64,000 nt of DNA from Lentzea waywayandensis (lineage in GTDB: Bacteria > Actinomycetota > Actinomycetes > Mycobacteriales > Pseudonocardiaceae): positions 124,001 through 188,000 of the forward strand of contig NZ_FOYL01000010.1 of assembly GCF_900115955.1 (NCBI RefSeq), read 5' to 3'. Positions 1 to 10,087 of the stretch are shown one piece after another; positions within the stretch are counted from its first letter, which is position 1, and each line of letters starts with the position of its first letter. The notes beneath the pieces were generated by a model. That model was not told the origin of the DNA, ran no database searches, and saw only the letters and a program-made list of their open reading frames with translations. The translations under genes were made by a program, and so were the position numbers.

Positions 1-1464
1 CTTGCCCTTGGCGACGTCGCCGGTCCACGTCAGTTTCGGTGCGGCATAAGAGATCGTGCCCGACGTCGCGGCCTGGTCGTTGTTGAACGTCGCGTCGTCC
101 AGCACCTCGGTGAGGTCGTCGGACACGGTCAGGCCGGTGACGTCCGTGGCGCCGGAGTTGGTGATGGTGACCGTGTACGGCACCTGGTCGCCGGGGTTCG
201 CGGTGGTCTGGGGAGTGGACTTCTTGATGTCCAGGCACTCGACCGGCAGCCGGTAGTCCTCGACCTCGCCGCTGTCCGCGAGACCCGTCGCGTTGGCCGC
301 CTGATCGGTGTTGTAGCTCGCCCGGAACCGCGCGTAGGTGTTACCGCACTTGACGTTCTGCGGAATCTTCCAGGTGATCGTCGCTGATCCCGCGCCGGCC
401 GCGAAGCTCGCGCACGCGCGTTCGTTGGTGTCGAACGAGCCGTTGCCGTTGAAGTCGATCCACGCGCACACCCGGCCGGCCTGCGAGGCGCCGGACAACG
501 TCACGGGCACCGAGTAGTCGTCACCGGCGTTCGAGCGGGCCAGCCGCGGGAACGCCGCCACGCCGTCGTCGAGGTCGTCGCCGTTGGGCAGGTTGTTGTC
601 CGCGCCCGCCGCCACCGCCTTGGGGCTCGGCGTGGTCGAACCGAGGTTGATCGTCGCGGGGTTGTCGACCGACACGCCCGAGCCCAACGCCAGATCGCCG
701 ACGACGTGGCTGGCCGCCGCACCGGTGTCGTAGCTCGCGGGCGCGTCACCGAAGTCCTCGTCCACCGAGACGCCCGCGACGTAGAAGTCGTCAGTCGCGT
801 TGCTGCTGTTGGTGAGCATGTCGACCTGGAAGCTCACGGAGCTGACCGTGCCGTTCATGCGGACGCTGCCGCACGACGCGGGGGCCGACCTCGCGCCGTT
901 GGAGTTGCACAGCACGTTGAGGTTGCGGTTCGGCGCCTCGATGCGGGTGCCGTTCTGCCCGATCGTCATGTTCGTCGCGCCCGCGAGCGGCCCGTCCAGC
1001 GTCACTCCGGGCGTGGTCAGGGTGTGCGCGACGTGCGTGCTGCCGGTGTTGCCGATGGTCGCGCCGCTGCCCGCGATGTGCAGCACGGGGTCGCGCACCG
1101 GCCGGTTGAACGAGAACGTCAGCGTGCCCCGGTTGAAGCAGTCCACGAACGCGGCACATCCCGCACCGGCGGCGGTGAGACCGATCAACGCCGTGTTCGC
1201 GGGAATCTGAGGCCGGAAGTTGCCGGGCACCGCCCCGCGGTCACCGGGAGGCGAGTTCAGCGTGGTCAGCCGCAGGTTCGCTCCGGACACCGACGCCGTG
1301 ACGACCGCACCGGACGTCAACGTCGAACGCGCCGACGCGTTCACCGCCGGCAACGAGGAACTCGTGGACCAAGACCCGGCCGCGTGCGTTTGGTACGCCT
1401 GCGCGGGCAGGGAGAAGGTCGTTGCCGAGACCACGAGCAACAGGGCCAGCAGGGCGGCGCGCAT
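1..1464 (-). CDS. Secreted GEVED-domain surface protein (3' end beyond window)
   Basis: The reading frame is open from the ATG at 1464 to the window edge (488 codons), so the C-terminus is missing. GAGGAG stands just upstream of the start. The N-terminus is a signal peptide (MRAALLALLLVV... ending PAQA, about 22 residues). A Thr/Ser/Asn-rich region resembling a CshA-type or surface-adhesin beta domain follows. A GEVED domain lies at about residues 300-405; it contains the acidic calcium-loop-like stretch DFNGNGSFDTNE and closes with SGEVEDYRLPV. A DUF11-like repeat begins at about residue 409 (DIKKSTP...) and runs off the window. The protein is probably exported and cell-surface or matrix associated. 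The exact role is unknown. It is monocistronic as far as visible. Confidence 0.85.
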   Translation of the reverse strand, partial: MRAALLALLLVVSATTFSLPAQAYQTHAAGSWSTSSSLPAVNASARSTLTSGAVVTASVSGANLRLTTLNSPPGDRGAVPGNFRPQIPANTALIGLTAAGAGCAAFVDCFNRGTLTFSFNRPVRDPVLHIAGSGATIGNTGSTHVAHTLTTPGVTLDGPLAGATNMTIGQNGTRIEAPNRNLNVLCNSNGARSAPASCGSVRMNGTVSSVSFQVDMLTNSSNATDDFYVAGVSVDEDFGDAPASYDTGAAASHVVGDLALGSGVSVDNPATINLGSTTPSPKAVAAGADNNLPNGDDLDDGVAAFPRLARSNAGDDYSVPVTLSGASQAGRVCAWIDFNGNGSFDTNERACASFAAGAGSATITWKIPQNVKCGNTYARFRASYNTDQAANATGLADSGEVEDYRLPVECLDIKKSTPQTTANPGDQVPYTVTITNSGATDVTGLTVSDDLTEVLDDATFNNDQAATSGTISYAAPKLTWTGDVAKGK

Positions 1465-1613
1465 AGCACTCCTCAAGAGCGTGACGACTCCGTCACGCTA
1501 GGTGCGCGCACATGCTCCTACCAGCGAAGTCACCGCTTCAGGCGACCTCGACGCCCAGCCGGACTGCGGGTCGGGCGGCGGTGATCGATACTGCGCCGTT
1601 CCTGAACGAAAAA

Positions 1614-1638
1614 GGCCCCGGTCGTGACGACCGGGGCC
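1614..1638 (-). terminator. Intrinsic terminator of the DUF3107 gene
   Basis: Perfect 10-bp GC stem (1614-1623 with 1629-1638) and a 5-nt loop. Read on the minus strand, five T residues (complement of 1609-1613) follow the stem. It lies 20 nt downstream of the DUF3107 stop and before the GEVED gene. Confidence 0.85.
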
Positions 1639-1657
1639 TCTCTCACGTTCTGCCGTC

Positions 1658-1882
1658 TCAGGCGCCGAACCCGACCTTGCGCGAGTCCTGCGGGCCGATC
1701 TCCACGTACGCGACGCGGCCAGCGGGCACGACGAACCGCGCACCCTTGACGTCCACCAGCGACAGCACGCTGGACTTGCCGGACACCGCGTCCGCCACCA
1801 GAGCCTCGACCTCGGACGGGTTGAGTTCACTGGTCACGACGAGTTCGCGCCCGCTGTCCGCGACGCCGATCCTGACCTCCAC
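1658..1882 (-). CDS. DUF3107 family protein
   Basis: A 74-residue protein that matches the small DUF3107 family (TB9.4/Rv3208A in M. tuberculosis as I recall it): starts MEVRIGVADSGRELVV, has the acidic NPSEVEALVADAV helix and ends AYVEIGPQDSRKVGFG. I chose the GTG at 1882 because GGAGGT stands 4 nt upstream and family members begin MEVKIG. A TTG at 1900 would add six residues. The function is not established. Its neighbours are the ferritin-like gene, 43 nt upstream on the same strand, and the rhlE helicase gene. This arrangement is conserved in actinobacteria. Confidence 0.85.
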   Translation of the reverse strand: MEVRIGVADSGRELVVTSELNPSEVEALVADAVSGKSSVLSLVDVKGARFVVPAGRVAYVEIGPQDSRKVGFGA

Positions 1883-1925
1883 GCTGACCTCCGTGCTCAA
1901 GAGAAAAATCTACGGCCGAGCCTAC

Positions 1926-2567
1926 CTAGCCGAGACCCAGCTGCGTCATGCGCCGCGCGTGCGACTGCTGAAGCCGGCGGAACAGCTGACCGATCCCGGC
2001 GAGGTCCCCGGAGCCCCGGATGATCAGCTCGGAGAGGCCGTCCCGCTCCGCCACCACGTACTGGGCCTGCGTCAACGCCTCGCCGAGCAGCCGCCGGCCC
2101 CACAGCGCGAGCCGGTCGCGCACCCGCGGATCGGTCTCCACGGCGGCCAGGACTTCGCGTTCAGCGAACGCCGAGTGACCCGTGTCGGCGAGCACCGCGA
2201 GCACCAGCGCCTTGGTCGGCGCGTCCAGCCACTCCGCGATCTCGCGGTAGAAGTCCGCCGCCAGCCCGTCCCCGACGTACGCCTTCACCAGCGACTCCAG
2301 CCACGACTTGGGGCTCGTCGACTCGTGGAACGCGTCGAAACCCTTCACGAACGGCGTCATCGCGTCCTCGACGGTGATGCCTTCGGTCGCCAGGTGCTTC
2401 TGAAGCAGCGTGAAATGCCCGATCTCGGCCGCGGCCATCTGCGCGAGCGCAGCGCGTCCCGCCAATGTCGGCGCCGTGCGCGAGTCCTCCGTCATCCGGT
2501 CGAAAGCCGAGAGCTCGCCATATGCAAGCGCTCCCAGAAGATCGACAACACCCTCCGCAACACCCAT
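1926..2567 (-). CDS. Ferritin-like fold protein (Rv3210c-type)
   Basis: 213 residues, largely helical. Two Glu-containing helices look like a ferritin-like or MiaE-like four-helix bundle: [15 protein letters not shown], about residues 55-70, gives an ExxH motif, and [13 protein letters not shown] gives a second carboxylate. The family is annotated as a ferritin-like domain of unknown substrate. Iron binding and oxygenase activity are inferred only. The start is the ATG at 2567 ([12 protein letters not shown]). A TTG three codons upstream is possible. It lies directly upstream of the DUF3107 gene and is divergent from rhlE, with a 169-bp shared promoter region. Confidence 0.75.
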   Translation of the reverse strand: MGVAEGVVDLLGALAYGELSAFDRMTEDSRTAPTLAGRAALAQMAAAEIGHFTLLQKHLATEGITVEDAMTPFVKGFDAFHESTSPKSWLESLVKAYVGDGLAADFYREIAEWLDAPTKALVLAVLADTGHSAFAEREVLAAVETDPRVRDRLALWGRRLLGEALTQAQYVVAERDGLSELIIRGSGDLAGIGQLFRRLQQSHARRMTQLGLG

Positions 2568-2736
2568 GAGACGCAAGCCTAGTGGTCAAATGTGTCTGGG
2601 CAGGTAGAATGGCCTCGGACGCCCGGCGTGACGAGTGTGACGACCACGCTGCGCGGCGCAGAAATGGTGCGCGTACACCTTTCCCGCAGCTGCTCATCTA
2701 GCGCGGTCGAGAGGCCCGGCCAGGGCTCGTACGCGC

Positions 2737-4377
<1,641 letters not shown>

Positions 4378-4382
4378 TCACC

Positions 4383-5726
4383 ATGTCGTCCCCCGGTTCC
4401 GACGTCACCGACGTCGAGGACGTCCTCGATGAGCCCGCGCACGAGAGCGTGCCCGAGTCCAGGCCCGTCGAGGAACGTCCGCCCGCCCGCTCCTGGCGCA
4501 CCCGTGCCGACTTCATCGCGGTCGCGCTGATCGCCGTGGTGTCGGTGACCGCGTCCGTGCTGACCTGGGCGTTCAGCGATGCTCGTGCCACGACGTCGGT
4601 CACCGGGCCGTCGTCGTGGGAGCAGCTGCCCGAGGTCACCGCGCTGCCGCCGTCGCTCGGCGAGGTGTGGCGCGCGAAGAGCGGCGCCACGCAGTCGCCC
4701 GTGGTCGTGCAGACCGCGTCGAAGGACACGGGCGAGGAGAAGCCGTCGACGGTCGTGACCGGCGACGGCGGCGAGGTCAACGGGCGCGACCCGCTGACCG
4801 GGGACGTCCGGTGGACGTACAAGCGAGACCTGCCGCTGTGCGTGGTGAGCTCGGCGTGGGGCAGGGCGATGGCCCTGTACTCCAAGGGCACGAACTGCTC
4901 GGAGCTCTCCTCGCTCGACGGCGTCACCGGCGAGCGGCGGGCGCAGCGCAACGGCGACGCGGAACCGGGCACGGCACTGCTCAACGAGGGTTCGCACCTG
5001 ATCACCACCGGCTCGAAGTTCGTCGAGGTCTACCGGCGTGACGACCTGGTGCGCTCGCTCGAGTACGGCTCACTGCGCGCGATCGTGAACCCGGGCAAGC
5101 AGCCGCGCGCCGGCTGCACGTACGGCTCGACGGCCGTCACGTCCGGCAAGTTCGCGATCATCGAACGCTGCCCGGACGACGCGTCGGAGCGGGTCACGGT
5201 GCTCAAGCCGAACCCGGACAAGTCCGACGAGCCCAAGGTGTTCTCCACCGCGATGACCGGCGGCAGGAACGTGCAGATCGTCGCCATCACGGAGAAGCTC
5301 GTCGCCGTGGCGGTGCCGGGCCCCAGCCGCCTGCAGATCTTCGACACGGAGACCGGCAACCAGGTCGGCGAGGCGCCGCTCGACATCCCCGACGCCGACT
5401 TCACCGACCCGCCGAACCACGTGGCGCGCGTCTTCACGACGAAGACGAACGCCTTCTGGTTCAGCGGTTCCCGCACGGTCGCGCTGTCACTGGAGACGCT
5501 CACTCCACTGTGGACCGCCGAGGGCACGCTGGGCGCCGGCACGACGCTCGCGGGCCGCGCGCTCATCCCGGTGAAGGAAGGCCTGCGGGTGTACGAGCAG
5601 GCCACCGGTGCCGTCGTGGGCACGATCAAGCTCAACCGCGAGGGCTTCACGGGCCCTGTGCAACTCGCCACAGCCGGTCCCGTCGTGCTCGAGCAGCGTG
5701 GCGAAACCCTGGTCGCACTGCGATAG
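4383..5726 (+). CDS. Membrane-anchored PQQ-like beta-propeller protein (Rv3212-type)
   Basis: 447 residues. An acidic N-terminal cytoplasmic segment of about 40 residues is followed by one membrane segment (FIAVALIAVVSVTASVLTW). The long extracytoplasmic part has repeated blades resembling PQQ-binding propellers: GEVWRAKSG, VNGRDPLTGDVRW, LSSLDGVTGERR, LQIFDTETGNQVG and LRVYEQATGAVVG. No catalytic residues are recognisable. It could be a scaffold or binding protein at the outer face of the membrane. The ATG at 4383 lies 5 nt after the helicase stop. An in-frame opening further upstream overlaps rhlE and is not used. The next gene starts 8 nt after its stop, suggesting a three-gene operon. Confidence 0.85.
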   Translation: MSSPGSDVTDVEDVLDEPAHESVPESRPVEERPPARSWRTRADFIAVALIAVVSVTASVLTWAFSDARATTSVTGPSSWEQLPEVTALPPSLGEVWRAKSGATQSPVVVQTASKDTGEEKPSTVVTGDGGEVNGRDPLTGDVRWTYKRDLPLCVVSSAWGRAMALYSKGTNCSELSSLDGVTGERRAQRNGDAEPGTALLNEGSHLITTGSKFVEVYRRDDLVRSLEYGSLRAIVNPGKQPRAGCTYGSTAVTSGKFAIIERCPDDASERVTVLKPNPDKSDEPKVFSTAMTGGRNVQIVAITEKLVAVAVPGPSRLQIFDTETGNQVGEAPLDIPDADFTDPPNHVARVFTTKTNAFWFSGSRTVALSLETLTPLWTAEGTLGAGTTLAGRALIPVKEGLRVYEQATGAVVGTIKLNREGFTGPVQLATAGPVVLEQRGETLVALR

Positions 5727-5734
5727 TTCAGCTC

Positions 5735-6613
5735 GTGTACTCGCAGATCAGCCCGAACCGGGCGCAACGCGTCGACTTTCCGGGCCGCTACGGCACGATC
5801 GCGGCTCTGCGCGCGCCCGCGATGGGCGACGACGCGATGCGCACGACCGTGCTGCTGGTGCCCGGCTACACGGGTTCCAAAGAGGACTTCGCGCCGATGA
5901 TCGACCCGATCGCGGACGCGGGTTTCGAGGTCGTCGCGATCGACCTGCCGGGCCAGCAGGACTCGCAGGGCCCTGACGACGAGGCGCTCTACCGGCCCGG
6001 CCCGCTGGGTTCGGTGCTCGCCGAGCTGATCGGGAAGATCGCGGCGGACGGCCGGAAAGTGTTGCTGCTCGGCCATTCCTACGGCGGTCTGGTGTCGAGG
6101 GCCGCGGTGTTCGCGGGCGCCCCGATCACGGGTCTGACGCTCATGTCGTCGGGCCCGTCCGAACTGCCCGCCGGCGAACGGCGCACGGTGCTGGAGGTCG
6201 GCGAGCACGTGCTGACCGAGCAGGGCGTCGAGGGCACCCAGCGGCTGAACGAGCTGCGGTCGTCCCAGAACCCGGCCTGGGTGGCGCTGCCGCAGGAGCT
6301 GAAGGACTTCTACCGCACCAGGTTCCTCAAGTCGCAGGCCGCGGCGCTGCTCGGCATGGGCAACGGCCTGCGCTACGAACCGGACCAGGTCGCGAAGCTG
6401 GCCCGCGCACTGCGTTCGTCCGGCACGCCCTGCCTGGTGGTGTGCGGCGACGCGGACGACGCGTGGACGCCCGCCGCCCAGCGCGACATGGCGGAACGGC
6501 TGGACGCCGACTTCGCCGTGCTGCCGGGCGTGATGCACTCGCCGAACACCGAGGCTCCGCTGGAGCTCATCTCCACGCTGCTGCCGACGTGGCGGGCCTG
6601 GCTGACTTCCTGA
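5735..6613 (+). CDS. Alpha/beta hydrolase
   Basis: 292 residues with the alpha/beta-hydrolase fold. An oxyanion region (LLVPGYTGSKEDFAPM) precedes the nucleophile elbow GHSYGG (Ser about 115). An acid lies in VCGDADDAWTP (about 240) and the likely catalytic His in MHSPNTEAP (about 267). The substrate is unknown, and esterase, lipase or thioesterase activity is possible. The GTG at 5735 follows the propeller stop by 8 nt, so this is probably the third gene of the rhlE operon. It converges with the prepilin peptidase gene, with 2 nt between stops and no room for a separate terminator. Confidence 0.85.
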   Translation: MYSQISPNRAQRVDFPGRYGTIAALRAPAMGDDAMRTTVLLVPGYTGSKEDFAPMIDPIADAGFEVVAIDLPGQQDSQGPDDEALYRPGPLGSVLAELIGKIAADGRKVLLLGHSYGGLVSRAAVFAGAPITGLTLMSSGPSELPAGERRTVLEVGEHVLTEQGVEGTQRLNELRSSQNPAWVALPQELKDFYRTRFLKSQAAALLGMGNGLRYEPDQVAKLARALRSSGTPCLVVCGDADDAWTPAAQRDMAERLDADFAVLPGVMHSPNTEAPLELISTLLPTWRAWLTS

Positions 6614-6615
6614 GG

Positions 6616-7224
6616 TCAGGACAACAGGACCGCGGTGAACGCGCCGAGCAACATGAACGGCCCGAAGGGCAACGCACTCTTGAGCGTGATCCGCCTCAGC
6701 AGCAACAGGACCAGCGACACCACGGCCGACAGGACGAACGCGAGAGCCGCGCCGAACAGCAGCACCGGCCAGCCGAGCCACCCGAGCGCCATCCCGATGA
6801 CACCGGACAGCTTCACGTCGCCGAAGCCCATTCCCGCCGGGTTGACGAACTCCAGCACGCGGTAGACGAACGCGAGCGTCAGTCCGCCGAGCACCGCCCG
6901 GCCGAGTGCGCCGAACGTTCCGCCGGTCAGCGCGGCCACGGTGAGCAGGAGCAGCACCAACGGGTACGCGGGCAGCGTCAGCACGTCCGGCAGACGCTGC
7001 ACGGCCGTGTCGATGAACGCCAGCGCGACCCCGACGGCGCCCAGGCACGCGAACGCGAGCACCTCGACCGAGCCGGAGAACTTGAGCGCGAGCACGGCGA
7101 GAACGGCCGCTGACACCAGCGGCAGCGCGATGCCGGTGTGCGTGAACCGGCTGACCAGCCCGCGCAGCGCGACACCGGAGGCGAGTCCACCAAGGGCACC
7201 GCCGGCGGCCCAGAGAACCATCAT
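6616..7224 (-). CDS. A24-family prepilin peptidase of the Tad system
   Basis: 202 residues, six to seven membrane segments. It carries the two aspartates of the aspartic prepilin peptidases: IDTAVQRLPD (about residue 70) and the GxGD signature in GMGFGDVKLS (about 132-140). It lacks the N-terminal methyltransferase domain of PilD, as TadV/CpaA enzymes do. It should cleave the leaders of the Flp pilins encoded just downstream on the opposite strand (7432-7781) and of TadE. It is divergent from the pilin genes across a 207-bp intergenic region that must hold both promoters. Confidence 0.9.
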   Translation of the reverse strand: MMVLWAAGGALGGLASGVALRGLVSRFTHTGIALPLVSAAVLAVLALKFSGSVEVLAFACLGAVGVALAFIDTAVQRLPDVLTLPAYPLVLLLLTVAALTGGTFGALGRAVLGGLTLAFVYRVLEFVNPAGMGFGDVKLSGVIGMALGWLGWPVLLFGAALAFVLSAVVSLVLLLLRRITLKSALPFGPFMLLGAFTAVLLS

Positions 7225-7431
7225 GCGGCCGACGGTAGAGCGCGTACGATCGCGACGGAACGTGACGAGAGCAGGTCTGGCCGAGCGGTCTACAGCGTGT
7301 CCCCCTGTCGGCCGACAACGTCCTCCGATCTGCGGTTTCGTTACACCTCATCGCCCGATACCGGCGACCGTTCCCCATCACGCAGAGTTGCGGCGTCCCG
7401 ACTTGGATCTCACATCCCTCAGGAGACCGCC

Positions 7432-7623
7432 ATGCTCACCTTCCTCAGCTACGTGCAGACGTTCCTCACCCGCACCAAGCGCGAAGACGACGACAGAGGC
7501 GCGACCGCCGTCGAGTACGGCCTGATGGTCGCCCTGATCGCGATCGTCATCATCGTCGGTGTGACAGCGGTCGGCGTGAACCTTCTGGCGCTGTTCAACG
7601 AGATCGCCGCCGAACTGGTCTGA
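7432..7623 (+). CDS. flp: Flp/Fap-type pilin 1
   Basis: 63 residues. A charged leader of 23 residues ends in the processing site DRG|ATAVEYGLM, which matches the G|XXXXEY motif cleaved by TadV enzymes. A hydrophobic helix of about 22 residues (VALIAIVIIVGVTAVGV) and a short C-terminus follow. It is the major subunit candidate of the Tad pilus. The ATG at 7432 has AGGAGA 6 nt upstream. The second pilin starts 2 nt after its stop. Confidence 0.93.
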   Translation: MLTFLSYVQTFLTRTKREDDDRGATAVEYGLMVALIAIVIIVGVTAVGVNLLALFNEIAAELV

Positions 7624-7625
7624 CC

Positions 7626-7781
7626 GTGAAGCGTCCGCGTGATTCGGACCGCGGCGCCACCGCCGTCGAGTACGGCCTGATGCTGGCGTTGATCGCGGTC
7701 ACCGCCCTGGTGGCCATCACGGCGGTCGGCGAGAACATGGCCGCCATGTTCGAGTTCGTCGCCGACGTCATCGATGGCTGA
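7626..7781 (+). CDS. flp: Flp/Fap-type pilin 2 (short)
   Basis: 51 residues from the GTG at 7626 to the TGA at 7781. It repeats the processing site of pilin 1 (SDRG|ATAVEYGLM) followed by a hydrophobic helix (LALIAVTALVAITAVG). Its leader is only about 10 residues against 23 in pilin 1, and the mature C-terminus is slightly different (FVADVIDG). It starts 2 nt after pilin 1, so the two are cotranscribed and probably translationally coupled. A role as minor subunit, or as an alternative or mixed major subunit, is inference. Confidence 0.9.
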   Translation: MKRPRDSDRGATAVEYGLMLALIAVTALVAITAVGENMAAMFEFVADVIDG

Positions 7782-7793
7782 AGTCTCCTGTCC

Positions 7794-7833
7794 CGCGCGG
7801 CCGGCGTTCCCCTCCGCCGGCCGCGCGCCTTTC
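7794..7833 (+). terminator. Hairpin terminator/attenuator inside the Tad operon
   Basis: Perfect 13-bp GC stem (7794-7806 with 7815-7827), loop of 8 nt, then a pyrimidine tract with TTTCTT at 7830-7835. It sits 12 nt after the second pilin stop and 12 nt before the tadE start. It probably ends most transcripts after the pilins and lets a fraction read into the assembly genes. It also argues against any tadE start upstream of 7846. Confidence 0.75.
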
Positions 7834-7845
7834 TTCGGAGCGGTC

Positions 7846-8247
7846 ATGACGAACCTTGCTCGCGATCGCGGCGCGACCGCTGTCGAAGTCGCCCTGCTGA
7901 TGCCGATCGTGCTCGTCCTCGTGATGGGCATCGTGGACTTCGGCTGGGCCGTGCGCGCCCAGATCACCCTGACGCAGGCCGCGCGTGAAGGCGTCCGGGT
8001 CGCCGCACTGGGGCAGCCTGATCCCAGCGGTCGCGCGGTGCTCGCCGCGACCGGTCTCGACGACGTCGACGTCGCGGTCGACGCCTGCCCCGCAGGTGGG
8101 ACCCCTGGCGAAGACAGCGCCGAGGTCGTGGTCAGCCACACGTACGACTTCATCACGCCGGTCGGCGGTCTCGCCGGGCTGTTCGGCGGCGGTGGCTTCG
8201 GGGCCCCGATCTCCTTGAGCGCCACGGGAGTCATGCCATGCGGATGA
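7846..8247 (+). CDS. tadE: TadE-like pseudopilin
   Basis: 133 residues. The N-terminus has the prepilin-like motif DRG|ATAVEVALLMP followed by one membrane helix (IVLVLVMGIVDFGWAV), which is typical of TadE. The rest is a secreted domain with a conserved GVRVAAL segment and a Gly-rich C-terminus. TadE/F pseudopilins are processed by the prepilin peptidase and are needed for Flp pilus assembly. The ATG at 7846 has GGAG at 7837-7840 and lies after the hairpin. An in-frame ATG at 7774 overlaps pilin 2 and the stem and is unlikely. The end overlaps the next start by 10 nt. Confidence 0.88.
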   Translation: MTNLARDRGATAVEVALLMPIVLVLVMGIVDFGWAVRAQITLTQAAREGVRVAALGQPDPSGRAVLAATGLDDVDVAVDACPAGGTPGEDSAEVVVSHTYDFITPVGGLAGLFGGGGFGAPISLSATGVMPCG

Positions 8248-9314
8248 GAACGCGTGACGACCGAGGAGCTCTCGGAGTGCTCTTCGGCATCCTGCTCGGG
8301 TTCGGCGTCCTGCTCGGCATGGGCGCCGTCGTGATCGACGTCGGCTTCCTCTTCAAGGAGCGTGCCGAACTGCAGAACGGGGCCGACGCCGGGGCACTCG
8401 CGGTCGCCCACAGCTGCGCCGCCGAGCCCTGCCTGGTGAACAAGTCCAACTACTTCGCCAACCACAACGCGAAGGACGGCGTGTCCACTGTGGAGGTGGT
8501 GTGCGGGTATGACAAAGGGGGCGTGCTGCCTTCCTGCCCCGCCTCGACGGGCGCGATGACCGACTGCCCCGCGAAGCCCGCCGCGGGCATCACGTACGTG
8601 GACGTGCACACCTCGACGCAGACGTCCGGTGGCGACACGCTGTTGCCACCGATGTTCGCTCGCTCCTTGCTGGACAACGGTTCCTACGGGGGCTCGCGGG
8701 TCGCCGCGTGTGCCCGTGCCCGGTGGGGCCCGCCGAAGACCGCGACCACGATGGCTCTGACGATCTCGTGGTGCGAGTGGGACCAGGCGACCTCGAACGG
8801 CACGAACTTCGGCCCGACACCGCCCACCACGCCACCGTTGTCGGTGCACCGCGTGCTCAAGCTGCACACCACCGGCGGCACGACGTGCCCCAGCGGTCCG
8901 GCGGGGTCGGACGGTCCCGGCATGTTCGGCTGGGTCGACGACACCGGTTCCGACTGCTCGGTCGACATCGTGAACAACACCTACAGCGCGAACACCGGTG
9001 CCTCGGCCGGCAACGACTGCAAGACCGCGCTGGCGGACGCGTTCACCTCACGCGAGGCCGTCTACTTCCCGATCTACACCAAGGTCACCGGCACCGGCAC
9101 CGGCGGCACCTACACGCTGGCGGGCTTCGCGGGCTTCGTCGTCACCGGCTACTGGCTGCCCGGCGCCAACCAGAAGGACTGGCTGACGAACAAGAACGAG
9201 TGCAAGGGCTCGGACAAGTGCGTCGCGGGCTACTTCGTCGAGGGCCTCATGCCCAACACCGGCACCATCGGCGGCCCCGATCTCGGTGCCCGCATCGTCC
9301 AGCTCACCGGCTGA
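8238..9314 (+). CDS. tadG: TadG-like pilus assembly protein
   Basis: 358 residues. The N-terminus DRGALGVLFGILLGFGVLL, with the following VVIDVGFLFKERAELQNGADAGALA, matches the putative Flp-pilus-assembly TadG-like N-terminal domain: a membrane anchor plus a conserved AELQ.AADAAALA-type helix. The large C-terminal part is exported. It is rich in Gly/Thr and contains about ten Cys, which may form disulfides. It has no recognisable VWA domain, unlike some TadG proteins. A VWA domain is found instead fused to TadB in this locus. The ATG at 8238 overlaps the tadE stop by 10 nt, suggesting coupling. Confidence 0.8.
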   Translation: MRMRTRDDRGALGVLFGILLGFGVLLGMGAVVIDVGFLFKERAELQNGADAGALAVAHSCAAEPCLVNKSNYFANHNAKDGVSTVEVVCGYDKGGVLPSCPASTGAMTDCPAKPAAGITYVDVHTSTQTSGGDTLLPPMFARSLLDNGSYGGSRVAACARARWGPPKTATTMALTISWCEWDQATSNGTNFGPTPPTTPPLSVHRVLKLHTTGGTTCPSGPAGSDGPGMFGWVDDTGSDCSVDIVNNTYSANTGASAGNDCKTALADAFTSREAVYFPIYTKVTGTGTGGTYTLAGFAGFVVTGYWLPGANQKDWLTNKNECKGSDKCVAGYFVEGLMPNTGTIGGPDLGARIVQLTG

Positions 9315-9329
9315 AACCCAGGAGTCGTC

Positions 9330-10079
9330 ATGAAGAACCGCGCATTCGTCATCATCCTGGCGGTGGTGCTGGCCCTCTGCGGCAGCGCCGGGGTGTTCCT
9401 CTACGTCCGCGGCGCCGACACCCGCGCGATCGCGGGCCAGCAGGCGGTCACCGTGCTCGTCGCGAAGGACCGCATTCCCGCCGGCACGAGCGCCGACTCG
9501 CTGAAGGACCTCGTGGAGCAGCAGCAGATGCCCAAGAGCAGCGTCCCGGAGAACACGATGTCCGAAGTGGACTCGTCGGTGGCGGAGCTCGTGACGTCGT
9601 CGGAGATCCCCGAGGGGCAGTTGCTCACCAGGGCGCTGTTCACCGAACAGGCGTCGCTGGCCAAGGGAATCTCGATCCCGGACGGCATGATCGCGGTGAC
9701 CGTGCCGACCGAGGCCTGGCAGCGCGCGGGCGGGCTCATCCAGAAGGGGTCGAAGGTCGCGGTCTTCGACACCTTCACCGTGATGGACGGCAAGGGCAAC
9801 ACCCCGGCGGGTGACGGGCTTTCCAAGCAGTACGAACGAAACCAGTCCACCCGGCTGCTGCTGGCCAGCCTCGAGGTCCTGTCCGTCGTCGACGAGAAGA
9901 AGGCCGCCGAGGACGGCGACGTCGGCAAGGCGATCGTCACCGTCGCGGTGAAGCAGGCGGACGCGGAGAAGCTGATCCACGGTCAGCAGACGGGAACGCT
10001 CTACTTCGCGTTGCTCGGCGGCAAGTCCGAGATCGCGCCGGGCACCGGCGTCGACAACCGCACCCTGTTCGGAAGCTGA
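9330..10079 (+). CDS. cpaB: Flp pilus assembly protein CpaB/RcpC-like
   Basis: 249 residues. One N-terminal membrane segment (FVIILAVVLALCGSAGVFLYV) is followed by a SAF domain (about residues 35-105, with VLVAKDRIPAGTSADSL and the GQLLTRALF strand). The C-terminal RcpC/CpaB domain contains AVTVPTEAW. CpaB is a periplasmic or extracytoplasmic assembly factor. In Gram-negatives it works with a secretin, and no secretin is present here, as expected for a monoderm. The start at 9330 has AGGAG 7 nt upstream, 15 nt after tadG. The next gene begins 8 nt later. Confidence 0.9.
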   Translation: MKNRAFVIILAVVLALCGSAGVFLYVRGADTRAIAGQQAVTVLVAKDRIPAGTSADSLKDLVEQQQMPKSSVPENTMSEVDSSVAELVTSSEIPEGQLLTRALFTEQASLAKGISIPDGMIAVTVPTEAWQRAGGLIQKGSKVAVFDTFTVMDGKGNTPAGDGLSKQYERNQSTRLLLASLEVLSVVDEKKAAEDGDVGKAIVTVAVKQADAEKLIHGQQTGTLYFALLGGKSEIAPGTGVDNRTLFGS

Positions 10080-10087
10080 GGCGGGCC

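Noticed and set aside
7270-7310. tRNA-like stretch GGTCTGGCCGAGCGGTCTAC
   Set aside because: It resembles a D-arm but no acceptor, anticodon or T-arm follows; it belongs to the promoter region of the pilin genes.
7774-7845. Longer tadE start at 7774
   Set aside because: It would overlap the second pilin, run through the terminator stem and place 24 non-leader residues before the DRGATAVE motif.
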